Notes: generated by a model from the letters alone, not told the origin. A DNA stretch of 64,000 nt from Breviolum minutum Mf 1.05b.01 (GCA_000507305.1 DF239340.1:127144-191143), one strand, 5' to 3'. Shown: positions 1 to 9,359, counted from the stretch's first letter. A program made the numbers and translations.

Positions 1-37
<37 letters not shown>

Positions 38-65
38 GCTGTTGTTGTTGTTGCTGTTGTTGTTT
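1..65. repeat. (TTG)n trinucleotide microsatellite
   Basis: Almost pure TTG/TGT repeat with a few TGC interruptions at the window edge. Read on the minus strand it gives Asn with Ser interruptions and is in frame with the adjoining open frame. Confidence 0.95.
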
Positions 66-151
66 TTAAGTAGGGAACGGGCAGCTCGGGATTTGTTGCC
101 TTCCCAAGACTTCCGGTCAAACAGTTGACGGCGAGTCGACCCGTTCCACAT
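1..151 (-). CDS. candidate exon with poly-Asn tract (cut by window edge)
   Basis: Minus-strand open frame starting at tandem ATG codons at 154-149 and running off the window. It begins MWNGSTRRQLFDRKSWEG, passes through a basic stretch, then enters an Asn-rich tract encoded by the (TTG)n microsatellite with Ser interruptions. Codon choice in the first 30 codons is coding-like. An upstream in-frame TGA lies at 164-166, so this is either a first exon or an exon starting at the nearby TTAG. No family recognised. Confidence 0.4.
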
Positions 152-154
152 CAT

Positions 155-450
155 TGAAACTAATCAATGTTTTCGGAGATAAAATTCAAAAATGCTTATA
201 TATAATGTATACTATATATATATATGTACGGTACGTATTTCTGGATTCCAAGGAAAAACAACCAAAGCAGCCGCACTCCCAATCACTAGAAATTTGTGAT
301 AGTTTCTTCTTGCCGGGCTAAACGTGATCAAGGAGCTTCATGACAAAAAAAAACCTCGCTAGCGCCCTGGACCATCTCGGTCTAAGAATCCATGCGAAGC
401 CTTTTCTTTGGAAACAGCTGTAGAGCTACTTGTATTTGTTGAAACACCTT
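155..450. other. non-coding stretch
   Basis: A short (TA)n run lies near 195-230. I see no supported gene or element. Confidence 0.5.
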
Positions 451-451
451 T

Positions 452-559
452 TTAGGTGGTGGTTGAACCAACCCATTTGAAAAATATGCGCAAGTCAAAT
501 TGGATCATCTCCCCAGGTAGCGATGAAAACAAACAAAAATCTTTCAAGCCACCACCTAG
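452..559. mobile_element. family A TIR element
   Basis: Ends TAGGTGGTGGTTGAA and AAGCCACCACCTAG are inverted. The interior has the family core GAAAAATATG and TTGGATCATCTCCCC. Confidence 0.8.
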
Positions 560-1060
560 TCCTGAATTCCTGAATGCCTTTTTCAATTCTCCCTAGGTAT
601 GTAGATGTATAACTCTTCCACTTCCACCGTTCCATAGCAAGTTTTACGCAAGACAGGGCAACAACTTACTTCATAAGTCACAACTAGGAGAAAGAAGAAT
701 TGACACTCCTTGACTCTAAGAGCTTGCCTCAGAAAGTATGCCATCCAAAAGGAAATTCATCTTCCAAGCATTGATTCTGGGAGGGTGTATCATGAAATTG
801 ACACAATCGAAAAAACAACATTGTTTTGCAGCTCCAATTTAGAGTCATACTCGTGTGGTCATAACACTCCATAGAATCTTAAGTTGGATACCTCTTGCCT
901 ACATAGTAATACTTCTTACAAGACACCAAAAAAAATTCGAGAAAAAAATAAACCTCCGGAATAAAAAAACTGTCCCTTTAAGGAAAAAGGTTCTTGTGTC
1001 GGTAGAGAATCATCGGTGAAAACGCTTGTCACAACAGCCTTGGCCTACCTTAGCCTACCT
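560..1060. other. intergenic or intronic stretch
   Basis: Contains a decayed copy of a C/D-type element around 725-800 (CCATCCAAAAGGAAA core, ending GGGAGGGTGTA). No coding segment supported. Confidence 0.4.
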
Positions 1061-1065
1061 CATCA

Positions 1066-1146
1066 TACCTGGTTGAGTCAAATTGGAGCATCTCCTCCAG
1101 GTAAGGGTGACAAATATTTATATAAAATATTTGAAACCACCACCTG
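1066..1146. mobile_element. family A element, truncated
   Basis: Keeps the 3' half (TTGGAGCATCTCC through TTTGAAACCACCACC). The 5' TIR is missing. Confidence 0.6.
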
Positions 1147-1330
1147 AACCACAAAAAAAAACAAACAAAAAAACTTAAAACGTCTTGCTTTCCATGAAAT
1201 ACTGGTTGTTTAATTTTCCGGGATCCTGAAATGTCATGGCGTATGAAATAATCCCCACATAACATAGTAGGAGTTCCGTCCCCCGACAAAAATCCCTAAA
1301 ACCTCAAGGCTTTTTTTTCATTGCTCACCT
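1145..1330. mobile_element. family E element
   Basis: Family core CCATGAAATACTGGTTG, then GGGATCC, a TATGAAATAATCCCC block and a TTTTTTCATTGCTC end. It abuts the family A fragment. Confidence 0.65.
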
Positions 1331-1375
1331 AGAGAACCATATTTCCAAATAACCTCAAAAACCCTTCCAAGAGGA

Positions 1376-1507
1376 AAAATGGTTAGGATCACCCCCTATT
1401 TATAAGCCATAAATTTCGGCCATTTGGAAGGGGAAGTTTCCCCCATTTAGGGGACTTACGATCACCAAGGTTATTAACCACCTACTAAATGGGATAATCC
1501 TCCAAGA
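1376..1507. mobile_element. family H element, 5' end lost
   Basis: Carries TTCGGCCATTTGGAAGGGG, GGACTTACGATCACC and the 3' TIR ACTAAATGGGATAATCCTCC. Confidence 0.75.
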
Positions 1508-1682
1508 AGGGTCACAATCTTCACCTCTTTTGAGCCTCCGAAAAATCCCAATTTTGAGGATAGGAATTCCTTCCATTTGCCTTTCTGAAAAAAGTCCTCC
1601 AGGATGCAGGTTTCACAACATATATATATATTTTTTGTATATAGTATATATGTATGTATAATGCATATATATATATATACAT

Positions 1683-1825
1683 ATGGACATCATCCCATTT
1701 TTTTGGCTGAAAAGAGAAGCCAAACATCTGCGGATGGTCGGCTTCACATTGGACCCCGAAGTGTGTCGACTGACCGCGACCAATGGATGTTGTTCGGTCG
1801 GATGGTCAGTTTCCAATGGTAAAAA
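1683..1825 (+). CDS. possible exon, weak
   Basis: Open plus frame reading KREAKHLRMVGFTLDPE, with antisense open as well. It lies next to a (TA)n run. No clear splice sites; strand uncertain. Confidence 0.2.
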
Positions 1826-2102
1826 CGGATCTGGGCTTTTGAAGAATTTAAAGATGCACCTTTTGATAAGAATATCTGGAATTCGAAAAATTTATCTAAT
1901 ATACATCTTTTTTGTGATAATTTGAAAAATAAAACATCTAGAATCTTTTCCTATTGATAGATGATGATTGAGATTTTGGTTCATCTCTTCTGTTTTCTTC
2001 TATTCAAAACACTGAATCTTTTTGGCAAGACAAACCACGCTCTTCCAGATTTCGCGCAAAGCAAAAAAGCCCAGAACCGAAATTCTCACCAGGATTTACT
2101 CA

Positions 2103-2178
2103 GCCAGGGAGATGGTGGGGTTGGCACCCCGCAACAGCAACCAGGAGTATTTGTTGGGCCGGAAAAAGTCACTAACAA
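2103..2178 (-). CDS. candidate exon
   Basis: Minus-strand frame DFFRPNKYSWLLLRGANP followed by TISLAE, with most third positions G or C. A TTAG acceptor lies just upstream and GAGTAAAT at the end could act as donor. No family recognised. Confidence 0.4.
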
Positions 2179-2339
2179 TACAGGATGAGTAAAAAAAACA
2201 CCTCTAAGCTTTATACATCTTCATGGGAAATCTTTGGGGGAAAGCATCCATTCTTGTTCAAAAAAAAAAGACGATTTCAGGAAGCATCAGAAAATAATGC
2301 CTTTCAATGAGCTTTCACCCACCGCTTCCTGCTTTAAAA

Positions 2340-2640
2340 GAAAATGAAATAACACACCAACCAGTGATTGGTCGCGTTTCCGGACCATGAAAAATTCCCT
2401 GAGTTTTGATGGATGTTTTTTTGCGATTTTCGTGGTCGTGATTTGGGTATCACCAACCTCCATCGTGTGCATCTTCCTGAGGCTAACAACCACCACAGCC
2501 AGAGAAAAAGCAGCATCGGCGGCGGCGCACGACCTCGAGCTTTGATCAGCTCCCAAACTCGGAACCGTTTCGGTCGTTTCGGTCGTTTCGGGGGATGGGA
2601 GTCCGTTGTCCAAAAATAACATGGTGATTTGTTTTTCAAA
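2340..2640 (-). CDS. candidate exon with hydrophobic segment
   Basis: Open minus frame of about 100 codons beginning MLFLDNGLPSPETTE. A Thr-rich start (from a GGTCGTTTC tandem triplication) is followed by a hydrophobic AAFSLAVVVVSL run that could be a membrane segment, then a basic tail KLREFFMVRKRDQ. The reverse strand is also open. No family recognised. Confidence 0.35.
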
Positions 2641-2836
2641 ATAAAACACTAAGACATAATTACTCTATGTGTACCTGAATCCTCCAAGGGTCTGAATTTT
2701 TTTGAGCCCCAAAAAAAACACACAAAAAAAAAGACAAACGGCAGACCTGAAATTTGACCCAAACGGAGGTTCTAGGTCTAGGTATATATGATATATATAT
2801 ATATGTATATATGTATGTGTTTTGTAAAAAAAACAC

Positions 2837-2968
2837 ATGAGGTCGATGTCGGTCGTGAAATCGTGCAAGTTAAAGCCCGTTTCAAGCGTCGTGAATGTAT
2901 GATTGCAGAAAGGATATGGAAATTCATGGCACATCAATACCTTGTAGGAAACGATGACATATACCACC
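2837..2968 (-). CDS. candidate exon, Cys-containing
   Basis: Acceptor GCATTTCCCCAG|GG lies at the upstream end, and the donor is GTGTTT at 2836-2831. It reads VVYVIVSYKVLMCHEF and continues open to LHDFTTDIDLM with coding-like codons. The element ending at 2969-3017 supplies the acceptor. The plus strand is open too (REIVQVKARFKRRE), so the strand call is not certain. Confidence 0.4.
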
Positions 2969-3017
2969 CTGGGGAAATGCCTTGTCAGTAGGGGATATGT
3001 TAGTTCCCTGGAGGGTA
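2969..3017. mobile_element. short F-like element
   Basis: Core GGGGATATGTTAGTTCCCTGGAGGGTA resembles the copy at 33.1 kb. It touches the exon at 2837-2968. Confidence 0.5.
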
Positions 3018-3439
3018 TCAAATTTGACATTGAAAGGATGTATATATATATATATTTTTAATATGAATACATACCTGGAAATTTGGGACTTCAATTTTCA
3101 AGCTAGAATGTGCACTTGAAGACGAAACACTTTGATACATTCAGTCTAAAGAAATTGCTGTTTAGGTGTTTCCAACGTATTTTTCAATGACGGATCTTGT
3201 AGGGTTTAGTTGCATCAATGTATGACATGATTTCAATTTGCATGGTCAATTTGCATGGTCTGGAAAACTGAATGTGTTTCAATTCCCCATCGGGTGTTTC
3301 CGACTTCCCCCCGAGTAAGATTTACATGATAAACGCTGGGGTATCCAACCTATGCTCACTTGGAGTGTCACGATTTCATTCCCCATAACTCTCATCATAG
3401 ACGATTGCTAGGCTCATAGGCATATAGTTTATCCTGCAT
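3018..3439. other. non-coding stretch
   Basis: (TA)n at 3043-3055, then unique A+T-rich sequence with an ATTTGCATGGTC duplication near 3236-3257. No gene supported. Confidence 0.4.
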
Positions 3440-3537
3440 TTAACGGCACGTGTCAAAAACATCCAAATAAACATGATCGCCAAATTGGACAGCCATCAAC
3501 AGAATGACGTCTGGGGTCGTCACTCGAAAATCAGTGT
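3440..3537 (-). CDS. candidate terminal exon
   Basis: Follows a GGATCAG acceptor (CAG at 3540-3538). It reads TDFRVTTPDVILLMAV and on through QFGDHVYLDVFDTCR to TAA at 3440-3442. Composition and codon choice look like a real C-terminus. No family recognised. Confidence 0.4.
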
Positions 3538-3989
3538 CTGATCCGAAAAAAAGTTTCCATTTTGAAATATGTTGCCCTTTACAACGAACCTACTGGGATG
3601 TCCATGATACTTAGTAAATGGATTACAACCCCTATATAGGTAGGTTGTAAGTCACTTAAATAGGTTGTAAATCAACTTACGAACTAGTTGCTAACTTCCA
3701 TGGACACCCTAGTACTTTCCAACTATAACTTACTTCTGGGGAAATACCTCATTTGCCCACAACTGAAGTGACGTAGAAAAAAAAATACTGGGGATACAGA
3801 TGAAATCAAAAGTTTGCTCGTTTACTAATTTACAGTTAGCTGGCAAACTACCCTTGTACAACTGACATGATGTATAATGCAAAGGTTTACTGCAGCAAAA
3901 AACTCGTTCACAACTAACTCCGGTATGGGGCCCTTATTTCTCAAAACTCATCTAACAACAGACCAAAGCGGGAAAACGGTAACGCCCCC

Positions 3990-4135
3990 TACTTGGAGGA
4001 TCATCCCATTTAGTAAGTGGTTAGTAACCCCGATTTATAAGCCATTTAGGCCATTTGGAAGGGGAATAACTCCATTTAGGGGACTTACGGACCATGGTTA
4101 CTAACCACTTACTAAATGGGATGATCCTCCAAGTA
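3990..4135. mobile_element. family H element, full length
   Basis: Near-perfect long inverted repeats of about 45 bp starting TACTTGGAGGATCATCCCA, flanked by TA. It contains GTAAGT-type motifs 20 bp inside each end. Confidence 0.9.
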
Positions 4136-4214
4136 CTTGGTGTCTCATGGAAGTTCGCATCTACTCAATAAGTTAAATCATAACTTTTATGATGAACGCC
4201 TCCAACTTGAGAGT

Positions 4215-4322
4215 CATAAATCCCCTAAAAAAACATGGATGAAATCACCCAAAAAACAACGTACCCAAGTTGCTTTATAAATCCCCTAAAAAAACATGGT
4301 GAAATCACCCAAAAAAACAACA
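4215..4322. repeat. 45-bp direct duplication
   Basis: ATAAATCCCCTAAAAAAACA, then an ATGG(AT)GAAATCACCC block, is present twice at about 4215-4262 and 4277-4322, separated by 15 bp. Confidence 0.8.
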
Positions 4323-4371
4323 AAAACCATCACTTTTTTCCTTACAAAATCCACCACGTCACCACCGGTAC

Positions 4372-4443
4372 CCGCCCACCCAACCGACCTCCACTTCCTC
4401 GAGCTTCGATCGGTGGTGTATTCCAAGCTCCAAGGCCTGGAGG
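4372..4443 (-). CDS. candidate exon (72 bp)
   Basis: Acceptor TCCTTCCCCCCAAAG and donor GGCGG|GTACCG bound a minus frame reading LQALELGIHHRSKLEEVE. The plus strand is also open over the same interval (LHFLELRSVVYSKLQGL). Splice sites favour minus. Confidence 0.4.
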
Positions 4444-4503
4444 CTTTGGGGGGAAGGATTATCTGGGTTTTTTGTAGCCCGCCTGGTCAATGTGGAGAAA
4501 AAT

Positions 4504-4560
4504 CTACCAGGATATGTATGTATATATATAATTATATATATATATATGTATCCTGGTAAA
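4504..4560. repeat. inverted repeat around (TA)n
   Basis: CTACCAGGATA... and ...TATCCTGGTA flank an AT microsatellite, giving a hairpin-forming unit. Confidence 0.5.
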
Positions 4561-4715
4561 TTTGGGGAAAAATCTGTATTTATATATTTTTTTTGGGGGG
4601 GGGGTAAGTGTGAAGATACCCTGGTAGATATACAGCCATTGAAAAAATAGATGGCTAACCGTCCCTAGATGTTGGTTAATGTTTGGACCCTTTACCCCCA
4701 AGGATTCCGGATCAA

Positions 4716-4819
4716 TCATTTGCCTGTAGGTGCCTTGCTGAAAAAATCTCCGAAAACAAATTCTTCGGCATCGCTGCGATGCAAAATCTTGAAAAAACAG
4801 CAGTTCATTGAGGCCATTT
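4716..4819 (-). CDS. candidate terminal exon
   Basis: Acceptor TTCTGTCAG, then a frame containing FKILHRSDAEEFVFGDFF and ending SKAPTGK with a TGA at 4716-4718. Codon use is coding-like throughout. No family recognised. Confidence 0.45.
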
Positions 4820-4960
4820 CTGACAGAATTCATGTATGGTGTAGTTACCCACAGTTGGTTGATTTTTATCTCCATCAAAAATTGAATGGGACCGGATTCT
4901 CAACGGACCCGTAAGTAAGTTGCAATCGAGCTATTAGATACTCAGGTTTAAGGGGTCCGT

Positions 4961-5105
4961 TCAGTAGGTCCTGCGGGTCCGATTTCTTGGGGTATGTAAA
5001 TCTTCCATACATGGATCCAATAGTTCCAGCAAGCCACCATTTCCAGAACACTTCGACGATTGATCAATCTTCATCAGCACGTTTTCAAGAGGAAATCTGC
5101 CCTGC
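4961..5105 (-). CDS. candidate terminal exon
   Basis: Open minus frame after a GGGAGCAG acceptor: FPLENVLMKIDQSSK, then a GGLLELLDPCMEDLH helix-like part and a basic end RNRTRR before TGA at 4961-4963. A longer upstream frame (SALLRLQWEQGR) is open from about 5135. No family recognised. Confidence 0.45.
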
Positions 5106-5328
5106 TCCCATTGCAGTCGCAAAAGTGCAGATCACCTATTCTGATTGAAGTTCACTGCGACTTATGTTGGCCAAATCTTATTTGAAGGAATATCGCTGTG
5201 AGGACCAAAAAAACAAAAAATCCAGTTGGATCATGAAATTACCAACCAAAAAATTGGCACTATTTTTCTTCCGGAAAATCTCACAATTGCCATCCGTTTA
5301 AGCATCCACTTTGATGTTCCCCTGGTTT

Positions 5329-5462
5329 TTATCCCGAAAAACGCTCCGGTTTAATCTCGGCCTCCAAATCGGCATTGCTGAGGGAGTCCTGGCCCCGCAT
5401 CGTGGCAAAGTTGGGCCCCATTTTTTGAACACAAAAATGCAGGCTTTCATGGCACGCCCTTC
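5329..5462 (-). CDS. candidate exon
   Basis: Reads KPTRRACHESLHFCVQK, then MGPNFATMRGQDSLSN and ADLEAEIKPERFSG. High G/C at third positions. It ends at TAA 5329-5331, or earlier at a donor GAGC|GTTTTT. Likely the neighbour of the 4961-5105 exon. Confidence 0.5.
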
Positions 5463-5639
5463 TGGTTGGTTTATATCCATATATGTATGCAAATATTCAT
5501 GTTTGCATATATCTACCACTATATCGTACATTGATATATATGTTCATATCATATATATACACACAAATGTACAATTACCACGATTATATATCTATATAAG
5601 TCAAGATGCATCAATGTATATACTTTGATTTTGAATATA

Positions 5640-5900
5640 CATCATGAGATGTCTCTATGTTGAACCGTATTTACCCAAAGACTCAAATCAACAAACTGTC
5701 CCTCCAGCATTTGAGTATCTGATCCCTTCAAAATCGCTTCAAACCTAAAATGATATCTTGTTGAAACATGATGTATGTATATATACTGTAATAAAGAGAG
5801 AGAGAGTTACATATTTACATAGTTGTATAAAGTGTATAGTAATGTGATAAACATGTTCTACATGTCACAAAGCTAGAGAACCCTCTGACATAAGAATTCC
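5640..5900. other. non-coding stretch
   Basis: A (GA)n run near 5800 and AT-rich spacer. No gene supported. Confidence 0.4.
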
Positions 5901-5903
5901 AAC

Positions 5904-5974
5904 TGTTTTTCCAGGCAGCCATGATTTGGTATGCGGTCACATGACAGGCCAAAATTTGACCCCCGGGCCCAACT
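5904..5974 (-). CDS. candidate exon (71 bp)
   Basis: Acceptor ATTGACCTTTGCAAG and donor AAAAACA|GTTGGA. Reads RVGPGGQILACHVTAYQ then IMAAWKN. Codons are strongly coding-like. A plus frame is open as well but has weaker composition. Confidence 0.45.
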
Positions 5975-6192
5975 CTTGCAAAGGTCAATGACGTGAAAGC
6001 TTTCCATCATCGTAAGAAACTCTCACATACAAAATTGTTTCAACAGCAATGGACCTTACAAATACCGAAATCATGGTATTCTTGTGGCAATGTTGAAGGG
6101 AAAATAACCTTGATCTTAAGGAAACTCATCCATCTGGGCAAACTACTATAATTTCCTAAACCTGAAAGGAATTGGGGGTGGGATTCCCTTAC

Positions 6193-6303
6193 TACTGTTG
6201 ATGGCTGAAATCCTGCACCAGTTGAGGTTGGTAGTTTATTCCACATTATTTACAGGGTTTTAGCACCATCCCAGGTGGTGCAGGAGTTCTTCCATCAACA
6301 GTA
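6193..6303. mobile_element. family B TIR element
   Basis: TACTGTTGATGG and CCATCAACAGTA ends, with an internal TTATTTACAGGGTTT core. TA-flanked. Confidence 0.85.
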
Positions 6304-6384
6304 GAAATCAACTCCCTTCTATTCTTCCAGCAAACCCAATCAAAACCTTGATGTTTTCAATTACATCCAATCAATCCAGTGGGA

Positions 6385-6505
6385 TTCCCTTACGATCACC
6401 CCAATTTCGGGGTGACCAACCGGCTGTAGGGAAACCCCTCAATCCCACGCACGCCTTGGTACTTTCATCTGACACAAAAGCCTCGGGCTGAGGATCCTCA
6501 CGACG
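6385..6505 (-). CDS. candidate exon
   Basis: Open minus frame with PQPEAFVSDESTKACVG, then LRGFPTAGWSPRNWG. The acceptor candidate is CGTGAG|GATCCTCAG at 6500; the donor is among GTGATC and GTAAGG near 6390. The frame stays open further upstream to about 6560. Confidence 0.45.
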
Positions 6506-6589
6506 GCACAACGGGTGCATGAGGTATTTCAATGGCCCGGGCCATGATTTTGGATGTTAAAAAGATCTATGCAAAAAAAAAAACAACAA

Positions 6590-6690
6590 CAACAACAAGA
6601 AGAAGAAGAAGAGAAGAGAGCCTTCAAAACTCTACCGATTTTCACAATTTGAGATTCTCCTTCAAGCAGAATTTCAATTTCAACCAAAAA
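6590..6690 (-). CDS. candidate exon with Ser/Cys repeat tail
   Basis: Reads VEIEILLEGESQIVKIG then RVLKALF, followed by Ser and Cys runs encoded by TCT and TGT repeats. It lies directly downstream of the family G element at 6700-6787. Confidence 0.4.
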
Positions 6691-6699
6691 AACAATAAA

Positions 6700-6787
6700 T
6701 TAAGTGGCATATAAGTGGTATATATTGAAAAAATTGGGTGATTATTATTAGCCACCTACCAGCCATTAGGGGAACCAGGAAACTCAC
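6700..6787. mobile_element. family G element, fused to a splice donor
   Basis: Shares AAGTGGTATATA and GCCACCTACC...GGGGAACCAGGAAAC with the copies at 23.1 and 41.6 kb. Its right end is the GTGAGT donor of the exon at 6788. Confidence 0.6.
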
Positions 6788-6964
6788 TCCATTGAATTTC
6801 AGCTCCGTCATGACCTTCACTTCCCACCTCCTCATCCAGGTTCGAATTCGGTTCGTTGACCTTGTCATTGGAACCTGAAGAATTTCACGGAGTCGGGCCC
6901 GATGGGTTTCGTAAAAGGTGGTCAATCCATGAAGAATATTCATGAAGGTAATCATGAGACTCAT
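6788..6964 (-). CDS. candidate exon, helical and basic
   Basis: Starts near MSLMITFMNILHGLTTFY, continues ETHRARLREILQVPM and RIRTWMRRWEVKVMTEL, and ends KFNG before a textbook GTGAGT donor (6787-6782). The upstream boundary is at an AG inside ACATGAG, about 6964. This is one of the better coding segments. No family recognised. Confidence 0.55.
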
Positions 6965-6974
6965 GTGGGTATGT

Positions 6975-7110
6975 GGTAATATTGTGTATATATATATATA
7001 TATATTATGTGTATATATATATACTTGGAATTACAGTGTATAGTGATAGTGTATATATATATATAATCATATCTACATAAACACATAAATATGTATATAT
7101 ATATGCATTC
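6975..7110. repeat. (TA)n-rich tract
   Basis: Several TATATA runs and degenerate TATGTG units. Confidence 0.8.
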
Positions 7111-7130
7111 ATTTATTTTTGTATATACAT

Positions 7131-7251
7131 TCATTCTTTACCGAACTTCATATGATTCACTATCTTAACGGGTGAATCTCTCTTCAAAGCGTTCACGAGA
7201 CGATACGTCCCCAATTGTGAAATGGTTTGATTCATGATGTGGAGTCTCATC
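7131..7251 (-). CDS. candidate exon
   Basis: Acceptor ACTTTCTTGCAG|G is canonical. It reads MRLHIMNQTISQLGTYR, then LVNALKRDSPVKIVNHM, to TGA at 7131-7133 or to an internal donor (TTCG|GTAAAG). It joins in phase to the exon at 7482-7606 if that exon ends at its second GT. Confidence 0.55.
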
Positions 7252-7481
7252 CTGCAAGAAAGTTTGCCAGGAAATGCTGCAGATTTTGGGGGGTCAAAGC
7301 CAGTCAAAGGAAAATGTCATAACTTAGACCTTTAAAGTCATCACACTTATTGAAAAGTCAACTTCTTCTACCAAAAAAGTGTAGTTGAAAACAATATATA
7401 TATATACATGTATATACATTATATTAAAAATCTCATTCTACAGATTTCACCCGGAATATCTCCCGTTACTTCACGACTCAC

Positions 7482-7606
7482 GACTCCATTTTGCTCTTGT
7501 GTTGCACTCCCATTTGGCTACGTAATTTACGGCCGCCCGCGACTTGGCCTTCTCGTTGGGGACCTTGGTCTGGCAACTTGGTTCGTGCAAGCACTTCAGC
7601 AGGGAC
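7482..7606 (-). CDS. candidate exon, Cys/Lys-rich
   Basis: Acceptor CTTCTCCTCCCCCCAAA..CAAG|G and donor AGTC|GTGAGT. Reads SLLKCLHEPSCQTKVPNE, then KAKSRAAVNYVAKWECN. Phase matches the exon upstream (7924-8060 ends in phase 2, this one completes Arg), which supports both. No family recognised. Confidence 0.6.
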
Positions 7607-7730
7607 CTTGGTGTTTTTTTGGGGGGAGGAGAAACGTGTTTTTTTGGGCAACAAAAAGTATAATACATGAAGGTAAAAAAACAAAACTTGTGAGAAAATG
7701 GATGGATGTTTTTTTGGAGAGGTAGGGATG

Positions 7731-7736
7731 ATAGAA

Positions 7737-7772
<36 letters not shown>

Positions 7773-7776
7773 AAAA

Positions 7777-7808
<32 letters not shown>

Positions 7809-7833
7809 AACAAAGTCGTTCAACATCAATCAG

Positions 7834-7893
<60 letters not shown>
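7731..7893. repeat. (GAAA)n and (ATCA)n microsatellites
   Basis: (AAAG)n from about 7735 to 7812, then (TCAA)n from about 7828 to 7893. Open in several frames only because the unit lacks stops. Confidence 0.95.
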
Positions 7894-7894
<1 letters not shown>

Positions 7895-7923
7895 GTGAGG
7901 CAGGCGTCAAACTCCATTTTTAC

Positions 7924-8141
7924 CTGTTTGGGCCTTGGCCAGCCATTTCGGAAGATTCCCAAAAAGATACGGCCTGGACACACACAAGTTCTCCATTGAT
8001 CTTTTGACAGACATTGAGCTCATTTGGATCATTTGGATGGTCCCCAGTTGACTGTCACCCAACAAGTCCATGCATAACCCGCCAAATCATCTAGTTTCCA
8101 CTCTTTTTCGGGGCCCAAATCAGGCTTTCCATGTAAGAAAC
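7924..8141 (-). CDS. one or two adjoining exons
   Basis: Two overlapping good frames. From acceptor CATTTCCCCAG (8142-8144): FLHGKPDLGPEKEWKLDD, then LAGYAWTCWV, stopping at 8029. From about 8060: NELNVCQKINGELVCVQ, then AVSFWESSEMAGQGPN, ending at donor CAG|GTAAAA at 7924. A small intron or a sequencing shift between them is likely. The 3' part links in phase to 7482-7606. Confidence 0.5.
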
Positions 8142-8180
8142 CTGGGGAAATGTTCACGTCCATGTTATGATCGCCATTAC

Positions 8181-8313
8181 TCGGCTTGAGAAGCCCCCAG
8201 AACATCCTGAATCTTCTGCGGGAACCCCGGCGGGCAGGCCACACTTACGGAAGATGTCGGCGGCACACTCTGAAAAATCGAGCCTGATTTTACACGGGTG
8301 AAGCACCACCTTT
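8181..8313 (-). CDS. candidate exon (133 bp)
   Basis: Acceptor CATTTCCTTCCCAG. Reads KVVLHPCKIRLDFSECAAD, then IFRKCGLPAGVPAEDSG, ending near donor CCGA|GTAATG. Phase joins exactly to the upstream exon at 8670-8775 (AG + A makes Arg). Four Cys residues. No family recognised. Confidence 0.6.
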
Positions 8314-8669
8314 CTGGGAAGGAAATGTTCGGGAAATCTCCCGAAACTGGCGATATCATGGGGTGTTCATGACTCATGTTTTGCTATACTGATTTTAAAC
8401 AACAATAACTGAACAAAAAAGGTCCATAGAGATTATCATAGTTGATTCTGGCAAGTCACTATATAGTTCAAATACACAGCTTCTTTATATGTCGCACCCC
8501 CTCCGACCCCTCCCCATCTAGATGATTTTTCAACCTGAACCAAAAAAAACTGGTTTTTGTCCCCCAACCTTAAAAAAAACATAAACAAGAAAAAAAGCCC
8601 TATACGTACTTCTTTCTCAACCAACCCCCATGTTTTTGATGTTTTTGTTACCAATTCGGTTTTCACCAC

Positions 8670-8775
8670 CTCGTTCGGAATAGTTTTGGTTCCCGCCTCC
8701 GATTCTCTTCAGGCTTGACCCGCCAGTTCCAAAGACGACCTTTAAATCCCTCGGGAGTCAGTAGTTTGTGGACTC
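8670..8775 (-). CDS. candidate exon (106 bp)
   Basis: Acceptor GACCCTTGCGTCAG|GA and donor ACGAG|GTGGTG. Reads VHKLLTPEGFKGRLWNW, then RVKPEENRRREPKLFRT. In phase with the exon at 8181-8313 across a 356-bp intron. Confidence 0.6.
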
Positions 8776-8829
8776 CTGACGCAAGGGTCCCGGTTGAACA
8801 AAATCCACCCGGTCGAAAACAAAAAGGCG

Positions 8830-8893
8830 TTAGGAAGGTTGGTTGGTTGCGGGAAATCTTGGTTCACCAACTACGGAAATTTGGCACTCAAAA
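8830..8893 (-). CDS. short candidate exon
   Basis: Acceptor CTCTTAGTTTCAG, then FECQISVVGEPRFPATNQ to TAA at 8830-8832. The plus strand is open too (VGWLREILVHQLRKF). Confidence 0.3.
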
Positions 8894-8904
8894 CTGAAAC
8901 TAAG

Positions 8905-9008
8905 AGCAAAAGCACCTAAAAATGGATGGTTGGAAGTGACGACATTGAAAGTATTAATTTCGGGAAGGCCTATTTGCAGGGGCGAACTGTTAGTTTCAGA
9001 AAGGGTAC
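8905..9008. mobile_element. family C element, diverged
   Basis: AAATGGATGGTTGGAAG interior and a CTGTTAGTTTCAGAAAGGGTA end. Confidence 0.5.
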
Positions 9009-9011
9009 CCT

Positions 9012-9255
9012 TTTTTTCGGGAAAAAGAGAATCCTCCCCAATGTTTTCGAGAACAAGAAACTTGGGGGAGGGAGAAATGGTTTCCCCTTTGGGGGAAGCC
9101 CATTTTTTGTTTGAGATGTTGATGGGCAAAGTCATTGATTTTTTAACTGGGTGTGAAGTATGGAAAAATTCTGCAAGTGATGTCACAGACACACAAACAG
9201 ACACGAACTGTTGGGGGACCATTGCGAGTGGGAAAATCTCACAATGGAACATGTA
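9012..9255. CDS. coding-like segment, strand unresolved
   Basis: Plus frame: GEAHFLFEMLMGKVIDFL, then TGCEVWKNSASDVTDTQT. Minus frame: LAMVPQQFVSVCVSVTSLAE then a Lys/Ser/Pro-rich part. Both are open for about 80 codons. A minus acceptor GGTCCCCCAACAG exists at 9211. Confidence 0.3.
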
Positions 9256-9359
9256 ACATGTCCAAGGACATGTTGTGGCTGCCTCAGCGGCAAAGTTAGA
9301 TCTAAAAGTGTCAAAAAAAACATCAAACCAAGACCTTCATGATATCCTCATGTCTGGTG

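Noticed and set aside
4000..4135. CRISPR-like palindromic repeats (family H and other TIR elements)
   Set aside because: Copies are dispersed, flanked by TA and palindromic over most of their length; no regular spacers, and the sequence is eukaryotic.
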